NCBI GenBank assembly: GCA_937967805.1
Contig: CALBTC010000009.1
Coordinates: 1 to 42,013 of the forward strand
Direction of reading: 5' to 3'
DNA length: 42,013 nucleotides
From: an uncultured Anaerolineaceae bacterium
Lineage (GTDB): Bacteria; Chloroflexota; Anaerolineae; Promineifilales; Promineifilaceae
This document shows positions 33,591-42,013 of the stretch, in pieces. Position 1 is the first letter of the stretch, and every line of letters starts with the position of its first letter. Both the position numbers and the translations under genes were made by a program. A model generated the notes under the pieces. The model was not told the origin of the DNA. It did no database searches and saw only the letters and a list, made by a program, of their open reading frames with translations.

Positions 33591-36094
33591 TGGTTAAACG
33601 GTTAAAATCATTCCTGGCTCCCCCCGTTTATGAAGATGAGGACCACAACCGAAAAGCACGTCTGCTAAACATCGTGCTTCTGGCAATCATTTTCTTAATA
33701 TCGCTGCTGCTGATTGCCCGGCTGGCCAGTAGCGTCACCGAATTAGCCTCGCATACGGCCGTAACCCTTGCCGCCATGATTGTCATTTTGATTGGCGTGT
33801 ACGTTGCCTCACGCCACCGTTATTTGCAATTCAGCGCCAATGCCGTCGTCATAAGCACCTGGCTGGTGGTGACGCTGTTGGCCTGGAACAACGCCGGTGT
33901 GAAAGACAGCGCCTTTATTGCCTATGTGGTCATTTTTTTGGTGGCCGGCCTCTTATCTGGCTGGCGACTGTCGGTGATTGTTATCGGGCTCTCCATTGCC
34001 GCCGGCTGGTTCTTTGTGTATGCAGAATCTGCCGGCATACTCCCTGTCGTCGAGTTCGATCCTGCTGCCGATATCATGATAGATTACACGGTTTTATTTG
34101 GACTGTGCGGCGTCATGATTTATTTACTCATAGATGGCTTGCAGCAGGCGCTGGAAAATGCCCGAAAAAGCAACCAGGAGCTAACGGCCTTGAGTCAAGA
34201 GCTGGACCAGCGCGTGCAGGACCGCACCCGCGACCTGGCCCTGGCAGCAGAAGTTGGCCGGCGCATTTCGCGGGTTCAGGTTTTAGACAAGCTGCTGGCT
34301 GAATCGGTGGAACTTATCCGCGAACGATTTGCGCTCTACCATGTGCAGATTTACCTGGCAGACGACGCTGGTCAAAATCTAAACCTGCATGCCAGCACAG
34401 GCATGGTGGGGCGGCAGCTGCTCAACCGCGGCCACAAATTGCCTATCCGTTTGGGCTCTATTAACGGTAGAGCCGCTTTTAACAAAAAACCGGTGCTGGT
34501 GCCGGATACCGAAGCCAATGCGACTTTTCGTAAAAACCCGCTGCTGCCCTATACCCGCTCTGAAATGGCGATTCCATTACTGATGGGCGACCAGCTCTTA
34601 GGGGTTTTGGACCTGCAAAGCGACCGGCCGAATGCGTTGTCAGAAGAAAACTTGCCCATTTACGATTCACTGGCCGGCCAGCTGGCGGTAGCGATTGATA
34701 ACGCCAATCTGCTGCGCCAGGCCGAAGAAGCCCAGGCTGATGTGAGACGTTATGTACGTACTGCGGTTCATGAAGGATGGACAGATTTTCTGGATGGCGT
34801 GGCGCGCAAGGAAAAGATCGGCGTTCGCTATAACCTGGACACGCTGGAAGCGTACAGCGGCCCTATCATGGCCGATTCAGAAAAAGTGCTGCAAGTGCCC
34901 ATTACCGTGGCAGGTACGGAAATCGGGGTTATTCAGCTGGAGGTTGAAGACGGCGAGGAATGGACCAATGAAACCAGATCGCTGGTAACGGCCGTTGCCC
35001 GGCAAGTTGGCCAGCAAGCCGAAAACATGCGCCTGTTATTGGAAACCGACCGCTACCGGAGCGAAGCCGAACAGGCCGTTCGTCGCCTGAGCGGTGAAGC
35101 GTGGCGTGAGTTTATGCAGGAGAAAGAAGCCCTGACAAGCGGGTTCATCTATGAAGGTGACCAGGTTGCCCCCCTGGACGAAACGAACCTGCCCGAGGAT
35201 GCCGCCGCAGTGAGCGCCCGGCAGTCGCTAAAGGTCCATCATGAAACCATTGGCGAACTTGTGGTGGCCGGCGGCAACCCGGATGAAGCCCAACAGCTGC
35301 TGGCTGCTGTATCTAACCAGCTTAGTCGGCATATAGAAAACTTGCGCCTGGTGGACCAAACGGAATCGGCGCTGGCCCAAACGGATGCTTTGTACCAGAT
35401 TGGCCACGCGCTAAACATCGCCCTCAATGTAGATGAAGTGCTGCAAGCAGCTTTGGGTCCTCTGTTCTGGACCGGTATCGAGGAAGCAACCCTCATGTTT
35501 ATCGACCTGGATAATGAAGGGGAACCGCAAACGCTAGAGCTATTAGCCGGTTGGCGCCGCGAGGGGCCGCCTTCCTACCCGGTGGGTACCAAGTTCCCCA
35601 TCAAGCAGTTCCCCTTCACCAACCTGTTTATTTTTGATCCCTTTGACCCCACGATGATCGGGGATACGGTCGTTGACCCCCGGGTTGACGACTTTACCCG
35701 AGAAATAATGATGCAGGCGGGGATTAAAGCGATTGTTGTGGTACCGTTGACGGTTGGCGGCCAGTGGGTGGGCATTATCACCTGCAGCTGGTCCGAGCCA
35801 CGCAGATTCACCAAACAAGAAGAAGAGATTTTCAACGCTCTGATCAACATGGCCGCGCCGGCCGTGCAGAGCCAGCGTCTGTTCGCCAAAACAAAGGCGC
35901 AGGCAGAGAAGGAACATCTCATTAACGAGATCAACCAGCGTATTCAAAACACGGTCTCGGTGGAGAGCGCCTTGCAAACGGCCGCTAAAGAGCTTGGTCA
36001 GGCGCTGCAAACCAAGACGGTCATCAGGCTAAACGTGAGCGCCAACAAGAAACAAGATACCTACACAAATGTAGAAGCGGTTAGTGCTGATTAA
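33590..36094 (+). CDS. Membrane sensor with two GAF domains and two short GAF-like modules
   Basis: An 834-residue protein. Six membrane helices lie within about 24-184, with no large extracellular domain, so the sensed signal may be in the membrane or intracellular. A coil (ELDQRVQDRTRDLALAAEVG) leads to GAF 1 (about 220-385). Two roughly 90-residue modules follow at about 385-490 and 497-590: both start E-x-W-x-(D/E)-F (EGWTDFLDGVARK; EAWREFMQEKEAL), have an L-x-V-x-(V/H)-x-x-x-I-G-(V/E)-(I/L) strand, and end in a helix. A further GAF (about 594-765) holds PSYPVGTKFPIKQFPFTNLF. The tail INEINQRIQNTVSVESALQ is shared. It starts within the stop of the previous gene (TGATG) and ends 17 bases before the next. 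Confidence 0.9.
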   Translation: MVKRLKSFLAPPVYEDEDHNRKARLLNIVLLAIIFLISLLLIARLASSVTELASHTAVTLAAMIVILIGVYVASRHRYLQFSANAVVISTWLVVTLLAWNNAGVKDSAFIAYVVIFLVAGLLSGWRLSVIVIGLSIAAGWFFVYAESAGILPVVEFDPAADIMIDYTVLFGLCGVMIYLLIDGLQQALENARKSNQELTALSQELDQRVQDRTRDLALAAEVGRRISRVQVLDKLLAESVELIRERFALYHVQIYLADDAGQNLNLHASTGMVGRQLLNRGHKLPIRLGSINGRAAFNKKPVLVPDTEANATFRKNPLLPYTRSEMAIPLLMGDQLLGVLDLQSDRPNALSEENLPIYDSLAGQLAVAIDNANLLRQAEEAQADVRRYVRTAVHEGWTDFLDGVARKEKIGVRYNLDTLEAYSGPIMADSEKVLQVPITVAGTEIGVIQLEVEDGEEWTNETRSLVTAVARQVGQQAENMRLLLETDRYRSEAEQAVRRLSGEAWREFMQEKEALTSGFIYEGDQVAPLDETNLPEDAAAVSARQSLKVHHETIGELVVAGGNPDEAQQLLAAVSNQLSRHIENLRLVDQTESALAQTDALYQIGHALNIALNVDEVLQAALGPLFWTGIEEATLMFIDLDNEGEPQTLELLAGWRREGPPSYPVGTKFPIKQFPFTNLFIFDPFDPTMIGDTVVDPRVDDFTREIMMQAGIKAIVVVPLTVGGQWVGIITCSWSEPRRFTKQEEEIFNALINMAAPAVQSQRLFAKTKAQAEKEHLINEINQRIQNTVSVESALQTAAKELGQALQTKTVIRLNVSANKKQDTYTNVEAVSAD

Positions 36095-36111
36095 TTTACC
36101 GGAGATTGGGC

Positions 36112-39100
36112 ATGAAATTCATCAAGAATATACGCTTAAAGTATAAACCCCTTATCGTCTTTGCTCTCCTGGCGCTGATCAATGCCGGTGGAATTTTTAT
36201 CTTCAAGGAATTTGTGGTGGATAACATTATTGAAGATGTGATTCCCACCCAGCAAATTGCTTCAGAGTTTGCCTTTCTCACCAGGGAGCTCCAGACGGAA
36301 GCTCTGGAATATTTGGCGACCGGGGAAGACGAAGCTGTCTCCGAGTTTTCTCAAACTGCGAGTGAACTAACCGCCTTAACCGGGCAGCTGACGGCCCTGG
36401 CCGATGACGATGCCGAATTGGAAATTTTGGCCGCCAACGAGGCTCTATCTTTAGACGTAATCGAGTTCGGCCAGGAACTGCTTGACCAACATGGTGAAAC
36501 GCTGGCGCTTATCGAAACATTTAAAGAAGCAGAGCAGGAAAAAGTTGCGGCTCTTGACCTGATTGACCGGACAGAGTTAGCCGCTGAATCTAGTGTATTG
36601 GCCAGGCTTCTAACACAGTCGCTAAGCCAGATTGAACGTATCCAGACCGATACGCTGGAGTATGCGCTAACCGGTGATGCTGAAGTGTTGGAAATCCTCA
36701 GCGAGGAGCGGTTTCTATTTTTTACCAACCTGCGTGCCTTAGAAAACGCTTTGGCTACAGACCAGACAAGCTATGCCGTGCGTGTCAGGACGATTCTCGA
36801 AGTTTCCTCAGAAATTGCGCAACTTTCTGAGCAGATTGAAGCCAGCCACATAGAGACTTTGGCACTGCTTGAAGAACTGGAGGAGATGGAAGGACAGACT
36901 GAGGCGGCCAGAACTGCTCTGCTGGGCCTTGTTGACAGGGATGTAAGCAGCATTTTACAAACCACCTTCAGCAGCGCGTGGATCATCGCCGGCATCATGC
37001 AGGTGATTTCCATCATGCTGGGCTTGGGGCTGGCGCAAACAATCGTCAGACCCATTCTGGCGCTGGTGGATTCCGCCAGAAAGTTAGGTGAAGGGGAGTA
37101 TTCAACGCGCATTGAAGTAACGTCTGGAGACGAGCTCGGCGACCTGATGCATAGCTTTAACAGCATGGCGGCCCATATCGAGCAATCGGTGGTTGATTTG
37201 CAGCAGCAAGCGCAAGCGATTAACACAAGCTCCGAAGTCAGCCGTCGGCTTTCAACAATCCTGAACCCGGCAGAACTGACAACGGCCGTTGTTGAACTGC
37301 TCCAGTTAACCTTCAAGTTTTACCACGCCCACATCTACCTCTATGATGAAGAGCGCGAGTACCTGGTCATGGCTGGCGGCACCGGTGAAGCAGGCCGGGC
37401 AATGCTGGACAACGATCACAAAATTGAGGCGGGCAAAGGGCTGGTGGGACGTACGGCCGTTAACAACAAACCAACCCTGGTGCCGGACGTCACGGCCGAC
37501 CCGAACTGGCTGCCAAATCCGCTGCTGCCGGAAACCAAAGCAGAAGTCGCTGTGCCTATCGTGCTGGAAGATGAAGTGCTTGGTGTTTTAGACATTCAAC
37601 ATAACGTCACCGACGGGCTGGATCAGGCAGACGTGTCGCTGCTGGCTTCAGTGGCAAACCAGGTGGCCATTGGTCTGCAAAATGCCCGGCTGTTTACCCA
37701 GGCGGAACAAGAAAGAGCGCAGATGCAGGCCATCCTGGAATCACTCTCCATGCCCGTCGTCATCTCACGCATGAGTAATGGCCTGATTGCCTACGTCAAC
37801 CACGCCCTCACCGAAATGATTCGCCTGCCCAGAGAAGAGCTCATTGGCCAGGTAACGCCCGATTTTTACGCCAATGCCGAAGACCAGGTAGCGTTCATCA
37901 CCGCTTTACGCGAACACGGTTTTGCCAGGGATTTTGAGCTGGTTCTCAAGCGTGGTGACGGGGAAACGTTCTGGGCCTTGCTCTCCGGGCGCGTCATTGA
38001 CTTTGAAGGCGAACCGGCAATCGTGGCTTCCGTTATGGATATTAACACTCGTAAACAGGCGGAGAATTTGTTGGCCAAACAAGCCAATGAGCTGACCACA
38101 GTGGCCAAGGTAAGTACGGCCGCCGCCACCATACTGGACCCCCAAGAGCTTTTGCAGCAGGTGGCTGACCTTACCAAGAGCAGCTTTGATCTATACCACG
38201 CGCATATTCATCTGCTAGACGATAGCGGCCAAACCCTTGTTTTGACCGCCGGTGCCGGTGAGGTCGGGCGCAAGATGGTGGCCGAAGGCCGGCATATTCC
38301 TCTGTCTGCCGCCGGCTCACTGGTGGCTTCGGTAGCCCGCAGCCTGGAGGGCGCCATTCGTAATTACGAAACGGCAGAAGAAGGCTTTATGCCCCATCCC
38401 TTGCTGACCGAAACGCGTTCAGAAATGGCCGTGCCGATTGCCATTGGCAAGCAGGTGTTTGGCGTGTTGGATGTCCGTTCCGACCAATTAAATTACTTTA
38501 GCGAATCCGATCTGCAGACAGTGACAACGCTGGCTTCTCAAGTAGCCGTTGCCCTGCAAAACGCACGCTCGTACAAAAGATCAGAAGAAGCGCTCCGTGA
38601 GCTGCAAGAACTGTCTCGCCGCTTAACGCGAGAAGGCTGGGATGATTTCTTTGCGCAAAAAGTTGAGGAAATCGCCTTCCGCTACGATCTGGAAAAAGTA
38701 AGCCCTGAGGCGGCATTTGATGAAGAAGCTGAAACAGAAGAATCGCTGACCCAACCTTTGCAGGTGCAGGGTGAATCAATTGGCGAGCTGCTGTTGGGCA
38801 GCATTAAAAAGAATAAGGATGAAGCGTCGGAGATTGTAGCGGCCGTTGCTGAACGGCTTAGTGCTCATCTGGAAAACCTCCGTCTGGCCCAGCAAACGCA
38901 AAGCGCGCTTAACGAAACCCAACGTCGTACGGAAGAATTGGCTGTCCTCAACGAAATGAGCCAATCGCTAACAGCCCAAACAACCGTCGATGGCGTCATC
39001 CAGACGGTATACGATTATTTGTCCCGCCTGATGGATACCACTGACTTTTATACCGTTTTGTATGAGGAAGATACCGATGAAGTGGTGTTTGTCTTAACGG

Positions 39101-39639
39101 CCTCGGGTGAGAAGCAGCGCTGGTACACCGAACGGCGGCAGGCGGGGCATGGCGTCACAGAATACCTTATTCGCCAGCGGCAGCCTTTGCTCATGCCCGA
39201 TAATGTGGGACAGCGTTTGGCGGACTTGGGTATTGAGGGATACGGTAAAATGCCGGAATCCTGGCTGGGCGTGCCTATCACGCTGGGTGAGCGCGTGTTG
39301 GGGGTAATTGGATTGGAGAGTTACACCACGCCGCACCTTTACAATGAACAACATTTAAACTTGCTAACGGCCGTTGCCAACCAGGCAGCCATTGCTATTG
39401 AAAGTACACGCCTGTTGGAAGGCACCGCTGCCCTGGCAGAAGAAGAGCAAATTCTGCGCCAGATTACCACGCGCGTGAGTACGGCCGTTGATGCCGAGTC
39501 AATTTTGCGTACCGCTGCCGAAGAAATCGGCCGGGCGCTGGGCCTGGAAGGTTACGTAAGCCTGGAACCGGTAGGCGGCAACGGCACAAATGGCCATGAG
39601 CCGGCCACCAAAACAAACGGCAAGGCCAGGCCCAACTGA
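36112..39639 (+). CDS. Large membrane sensor: extracellular helical bundle, HAMP, GAF, PAS, GAF, short module, GAF
   Basis: A 1175-residue protein. Helices near 11-33 and 288-313 flank a Glu/Leu-rich helical extracellular region, a four-helix-bundle-like sensor. HAMP (about 314-366, RKLGEGEYSTRIEVTSGDEL) is followed by GAF 1 (373-535), PAS (about 535-655, with FWALLSGRVIDFEGEP), GAF 2 (660-825), a short module starting EGWDDFFAQKVEEIAFRYDL (about 830-935) and GAF 3 (about 940-1105). The tail LRQITTRVSTAVDAESILR ends in an Asn/Lys-rich stretch. ATG 36112 is supported by GGAG 7 bases upstream; an in-frame TTG at 36106 lies too close. There is no output domain. GAF 1 is closely similar to those of 28931 and 31467. 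Confidence 0.92.
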   Translation: MKFIKNIRLKYKPLIVFALLALINAGGIFIFKEFVVDNIIEDVIPTQQIASEFAFLTRELQTEALEYLATGEDEAVSEFSQTASELTALTGQLTALADDDAELEILAANEALSLDVIEFGQELLDQHGETLALIETFKEAEQEKVAALDLIDRTELAAESSVLARLLTQSLSQIERIQTDTLEYALTGDAEVLEILSEERFLFFTNLRALENALATDQTSYAVRVRTILEVSSEIAQLSEQIEASHIETLALLEELEEMEGQTEAARTALLGLVDRDVSSILQTTFSSAWIIAGIMQVISIMLGLGLAQTIVRPILALVDSARKLGEGEYSTRIEVTSGDELGDLMHSFNSMAAHIEQSVVDLQQQAQAINTSSEVSRRLSTILNPAELTTAVVELLQLTFKFYHAHIYLYDEEREYLVMAGGTGEAGRAMLDNDHKIEAGKGLVGRTAVNNKPTLVPDVTADPNWLPNPLLPETKAEVAVPIVLEDEVLGVLDIQHNVTDGLDQADVSLLASVANQVAIGLQNARLFTQAEQERAQMQAILESLSMPVVISRMSNGLIAYVNHALTEMIRLPREELIGQVTPDFYANAEDQVAFITALREHGFARDFELVLKRGDGETFWALLSGRVIDFEGEPAIVASVMDINTRKQAENLLAKQANELTTVAKVSTAAATILDPQELLQQVADLTKSSFDLYHAHIHLLDDSGQTLVLTAGAGEVGRKMVAEGRHIPLSAAGSLVASVARSLEGAIRNYETAEEGFMPHPLLTETRSEMAVPIAIGKQVFGVLDVRSDQLNYFSESDLQTVTTLASQVAVALQNARSYKRSEEALRELQELSRRLTREGWDDFFAQKVEEIAFRYDLEKVSPEAAFDEEAETEESLTQPLQVQGESIGELLLGSIKKNKDEASEIVAAVAERLSAHLENLRLAQQTQSALNETQRRTEELAVLNEMSQSLTAQTTVDGVIQTVYDYLSRLMDTTDFYTVLYEEDTDEVVFVLTASGEKQRWYTERRQAGHGVTEYLIRQRQPLLMPDNVGQRLADLGIEGYGKMPESWLGVPITLGERVLGVIGLESYTTPHLYNEQHLNLLTAVANQAAIAIESTRLLEGTAALAEEEQILRQITTRVSTAVDAESILRTAAEEIGRALGLEGYVSLEPVGGNGTNGHEPATKTNGKARPN

Positions 39640-39696
39640 GTTTAGCAGCCCATTGTCACAAAATGACAGGCTGACAATGATTGGAGGTTTATTATC

Positions 39697-40710
39697 ATGG
39701 AAAAAGAAAAATCATTGCTGCAAATGCCTAAGAACCAAACAAAAGCAGTCTTGGTGCTTACCGGGTTGCTAATTCTACTCATCTTTAATTTGGGTGCCTG
39801 CAACAGCGCCTCAGACGAGCCACAAACGGTAACCATCGGGGTCATGAACCTGGCCCCCGTTCTTGAGCCTGTTTATGAAGGCTTTCGGGATGAAATGACC
39901 GAGTTAGGCTACATCGAAGGGGAGAACATCATCTATATTTACGCCGGCCCCACCGGTGACATTGCCAAACTAGATGAGGTGGCCCAGGGATTAGTCGATC
40001 AAAATGTAGATTTGATTCTGGCGCTTAGCACCCCGGCGGCCGCAGCAGCCATAAAAGCAACCCAGGAAATACCGATTATCTTTGCCCCTATTTCCGATCC
40101 GCTTCGTGCCGGCCTTGTCACCAATCTGGCCCAGCCTGATGGTAATGCCACCGGGGTCCAATGGGGCTTGAGCGAGCCGCGCCGCCTGGAATGGTTGCTT
40201 ACCCTGGACCCGGATATTGAAAAAATCTACATTCCTTATAACCCGGAAGACAATGCCGGCGTTGTGGTGTTAGGAGACATCCAGGAAGCAGCAGAGCAGT
40301 TTGACGTTGAATTGGTTTTGCAAGAAGCGCGAGATGGCGATGAGATTACGGCCGCTATTGAAAGCATTCCTGATGATGCAGATGCCATCTACCTGCTGCC
40401 TGATAATTTGGTGGTCTCCCGTGTGGCCGACTTTGCCGAGGCAGCTATTGCGCGCGAGATGCCGCTAACGGCCCCTGGAGACAGTACGGCCGAAGCTGGT
40501 GGCCTGATGGCGTACGGCCTTCGTTTTTATCCCGCCGGGCAGCAGTCTGCGCAAATGGCTCATCAAGTTTTGCAGGGTGTTGCTGCCGGGGATTTGCCCG
40601 TAGAAACCACGGAATTTTTCCTGGCCATTAATTTGAAAACCGCCAATGCTATTGGCCTGGAGATTTCAGACGATATTCTGCGTCAGGCAGATACCATCAT
40701 TCGTGAATAA
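39697..40710 (+). CDS. ABC-type substrate-binding lipoprotein (PF04392-like)
   Basis: A 337-residue exported binding protein. The signal peptide ends LIFNLGAC, a lipobox, about residue 35. Two periplasmic-binding-protein lobes follow, with VTIGVMNLAPVLEPVYEGFR, ELGYIEGENIIYIYAG, LALSTPAAAAAIKATQEIP and GLRFYPAGQQSAQMAHQVL. This is the ABC_sub_bind (TrpX-like) family, whose members bind small ligands such as amino acids. GGAGG lies 9 bases before the ATG. No permease or ATPase gene lies on either side: the gene sits inside the sensor array, 57 bases after one sensor and 96 before the next. A role as ligand presenter to the sensors is possible but unproven. Confidence 0.9.
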   Translation: MEKEKSLLQMPKNQTKAVLVLTGLLILLIFNLGACNSASDEPQTVTIGVMNLAPVLEPVYEGFRDEMTELGYIEGENIIYIYAGPTGDIAKLDEVAQGLVDQNVDLILALSTPAAAAAIKATQEIPIIFAPISDPLRAGLVTNLAQPDGNATGVQWGLSEPRRLEWLLTLDPDIEKIYIPYNPEDNAGVVVLGDIQEAAEQFDVELVLQEARDGDEITAAIESIPDDADAIYLLPDNLVVSRVADFAEAAIAREMPLTAPGDSTAEAGGLMAYGLRFYPAGQQSAQMAHQVLQGVAAGDLPVETTEFFLAINLKTANAIGLEISDDILRQADTIIRE

Positions 40711-40806
40711 ACCGAATAGACAGTGTGGCATCACCATGCTTAACTCGGATGAAAGGATCAATAACATCCTGACACTTAAATTAGATTTTGACAAGGCAGG
40801 CCGCTT

Positions 40807-42013
40807 ATGCGTAAAAGTCTTCGAACTCAACTAACACTAACCCTGGTTGTCCTGACGATCATCCCCCTACTGTTGATTGGTGGCGATACGATTTCCCGGA
40901 CCCTGAGGGTGCAACGTCAGCAAGCGATAACCCTACAGCAGGAGATTGTACGGCGCGTGGTTACACAGGTAGAATCGTACATTTTCTCCAGGGAAGAAGA
41001 GCTGCGTTTGTTGATTGATGTGCAGGGGCTGCCTGCGTTGGAAACGGCACAACAGAAAGCTGCTTTGCGCAGTTTGGTCCTGAGCCAGGATGTTTATTCT
41101 GAGGTTGTTCTGATTGATAAAGATGGGCAAACTATTGTTTTTGAGTCGCCTGTTGTCGTTAGCGTTCAGGCAGAATCAGAATCTTACGCGGAATCGCCAA
41201 TATTTAGCATACCGCGCGGCTCGGGCAGAACATATTTCAGTTCTGTACAAATCAATCCTGAGTCGGGCGAACCCTTTATGATCATTGCTATTCCGTTTTT
41301 TGATCTGACCACGGGTGAATTTGACGGAGTGCTGGCGGCCAACTTCCGCTTCCGGCCAATGTGGACCTTGATGGAAGAGATCAGAAGCGAAATCAATGGC
41401 CTGGTCTATGTGGTAGACAGCAATAATCGCATTGTGGCTCATCCAAACCGGTCTGTGGTGCTGCAAGGTACGATGGCAGACATCTCATCCACAGATGGTT
41501 TTGGTGTTGGTCTAGATGGCGAGGATGTGGTGTTGGCGCAGCAGTTTATCTCTTTGGGACTTAGCTCTACGTTACGGCCGTTGGGCCTGAACGTTGTGGC
41601 TGAAGTGCCGGTGAGCGAAGCGCTGGCGCTGGCCAACAGCACCATTATTAGTACGATAACGGTCGTTCTTGTTGCGACGTTGATTTCTGGCATTATCGGT
41701 GCCTATATTGCCGTGCGCATTACCCGGCCTATCGGCGAGCTGGCCGAGACTGCCCAGGCGATTAGCGCAGGTGATTTAGAGCGACAGGTGACCCTGAGCC
41801 GAGGGGACGAAATCGGTACGCTGGGTGCGGCGTTTAACAGTATGACTATCCAGCTGCGTAACTTGATTACCGGGTTGGAGCAGCGGGTAGCGGCCCGCAC
41901 CCAGGACCTGAACCTGGCGGCAGAAATTGGACGGCCGGTGCCGAAGGTGCGGCATCTCGATCAGCGGCTGCCCCGGGCGCGGCAGTTGGTGAAAGACCGG
42001 TTTGCCCACTCTC
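40807..42013 (+). CDS. Membrane sensor: Cache and HAMP, start of GAF, cut by the window end
   Basis: An open frame from ATG 40807 to the window edge, about 402 codons seen. The first helix is near 10-30, then an extracellular Cache domain (about 35-275, with EVVLIDKDGQTIVFESP and VYVVDSNNRIVAHPN). A second helix lies near 279-305, followed by HAMP (about 306-358, AISAGDLERQVTLSRGDEI) and a signalling coil EQRVAARTQDLNLAAEIG, where a GAF should begin. The final 60-70 bases read RPVPKVRHLDQRLPRARQ and fit the array's GAF start poorly. Whether this member carries a kinase is unknown. AAGG lies about 12 bases before the ATG. Confidence 0.85.
   Translation, partial: MRKSLRTQLTLTLVVLTIIPLLLIGGDTISRTLRVQRQQAITLQQEIVRRVVTQVESYIFSREEELRLLIDVQGLPALETAQQKAALRSLVLSQDVYSEVVLIDKDGQTIVFESPVVVSVQAESESYAESPIFSIPRGSGRTYFSSVQINPESGEPFMIIAIPFFDLTTGEFDGVLAANFRFRPMWTLMEEIRSEINGLVYVVDSNNRIVAHPNRSVVLQGTMADISSTDGFGVGLDGEDVVLAQQFISLGLSSTLRPLGLNVVAEVPVSEALALANSTIISTITVVLVATLISGIIGAYIAVRITRPIGELAETAQAISAGDLERQVTLSRGDEIGTLGAAFNSMTIQLRNLITGLEQRVAARTQDLNLAAEIGRPVPKVRHLDQRLPRARQLVKDRFAHS

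Noticed and set aside
39697..40710. A complete ABC transporter operon
   Set aside because: Only the binding protein is present; both neighbours are sensor genes.

Overview
This window looks like a chromosomal piece of a GC-moderate bacterium, most probably a filamentous or Anaerolineae-like member of the Chloroflexota. The reasons are family content and style: long kinase-less Cache/HAMP/GAF sensor proteins in tandem, TM-helix-repeat mechanosensitive-channel proteins, DUF433/DUF5615 and TumA/TumE-like toxin-antitoxin pairs, lipoproteins with Thr/Pro-rich linkers, and spacers full of short word-like palindromic repeats. The assignment is inference; there is no rRNA or tRNA gene here to test it.

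Layout. 1-8.4 kb is mixed metabolism: an acyl-CoA dehydrogenase (-), a PRC-barrel protein (-), a BAAT/dienelactone-hydrolase-like lipoprotein, a Yip1-like membrane protein, a fused ADP-forming acyl-CoA synthetase, an orphan SMI1/KNR4 (SUKH) protein, and a MEMO-family protein (-). 8.5-15.3 kb is envelope and stress: an M1 metallopeptidase lipoprotein, then a minus-strand ECF sigma / small regulator / MscS operon, a large TM-helix-repeat channel-like protein, a LysM protein and an FHA protein. 15.4-28.5 kb is housekeeping with accessory genes between: DUF952, a GH13 glycosidase, a CNB-bPH2 membrane protein, peptide deformylase, gatC-gatA, a DUF433/DUF5615 pair, a sugar-nucleotidyltransferase, a frameshifted two-repeat gene, a TumA/TumE-like pair, an aminotransferase, two tiny coiled-coil genes, and gatB. 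28.9 kb to the end is a same-strand array of large sensory proteins (four complete, one cut by the window edge) with one ABC-type substrate-binding lipoprotein. None of the complete sensors has a histidine kinase, cyclase or methyl-accepting domain.

The strongest unexplained signal is not a gene. The palindrome ACGGCCGT (often AACGGCCGTT) occurs about 61 times by eye count in 42 kb, where roughly one is expected by chance. It sits mostly inside genes and is usually read as Thr-Ala-Val. It resembles the HIP1 phenomenon of cyanobacteria but has a different sequence. It is absent from the genes that look acquired (SUKH, both toxin-antitoxin pairs, the frameshifted gene). A second layer of repeats fills the spacers: several families of short words arranged as long hairpins. 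One family (CTCTGCG...CTCTGCGTTAAA) sits in the same orientation just upstream of three unrelated genes.

How the genes work together: gatC, gatA and gatB make the tRNA-dependent amidotransferase, although gatB is 5.3 kb away. The sigma gene, its overlapping partner and MscS form a translationally coupled operon that suggests envelope-stress control. The sensor array probably feeds a kinase outside the window, with the lone binding protein possibly presenting a ligand. These functional links are inference.
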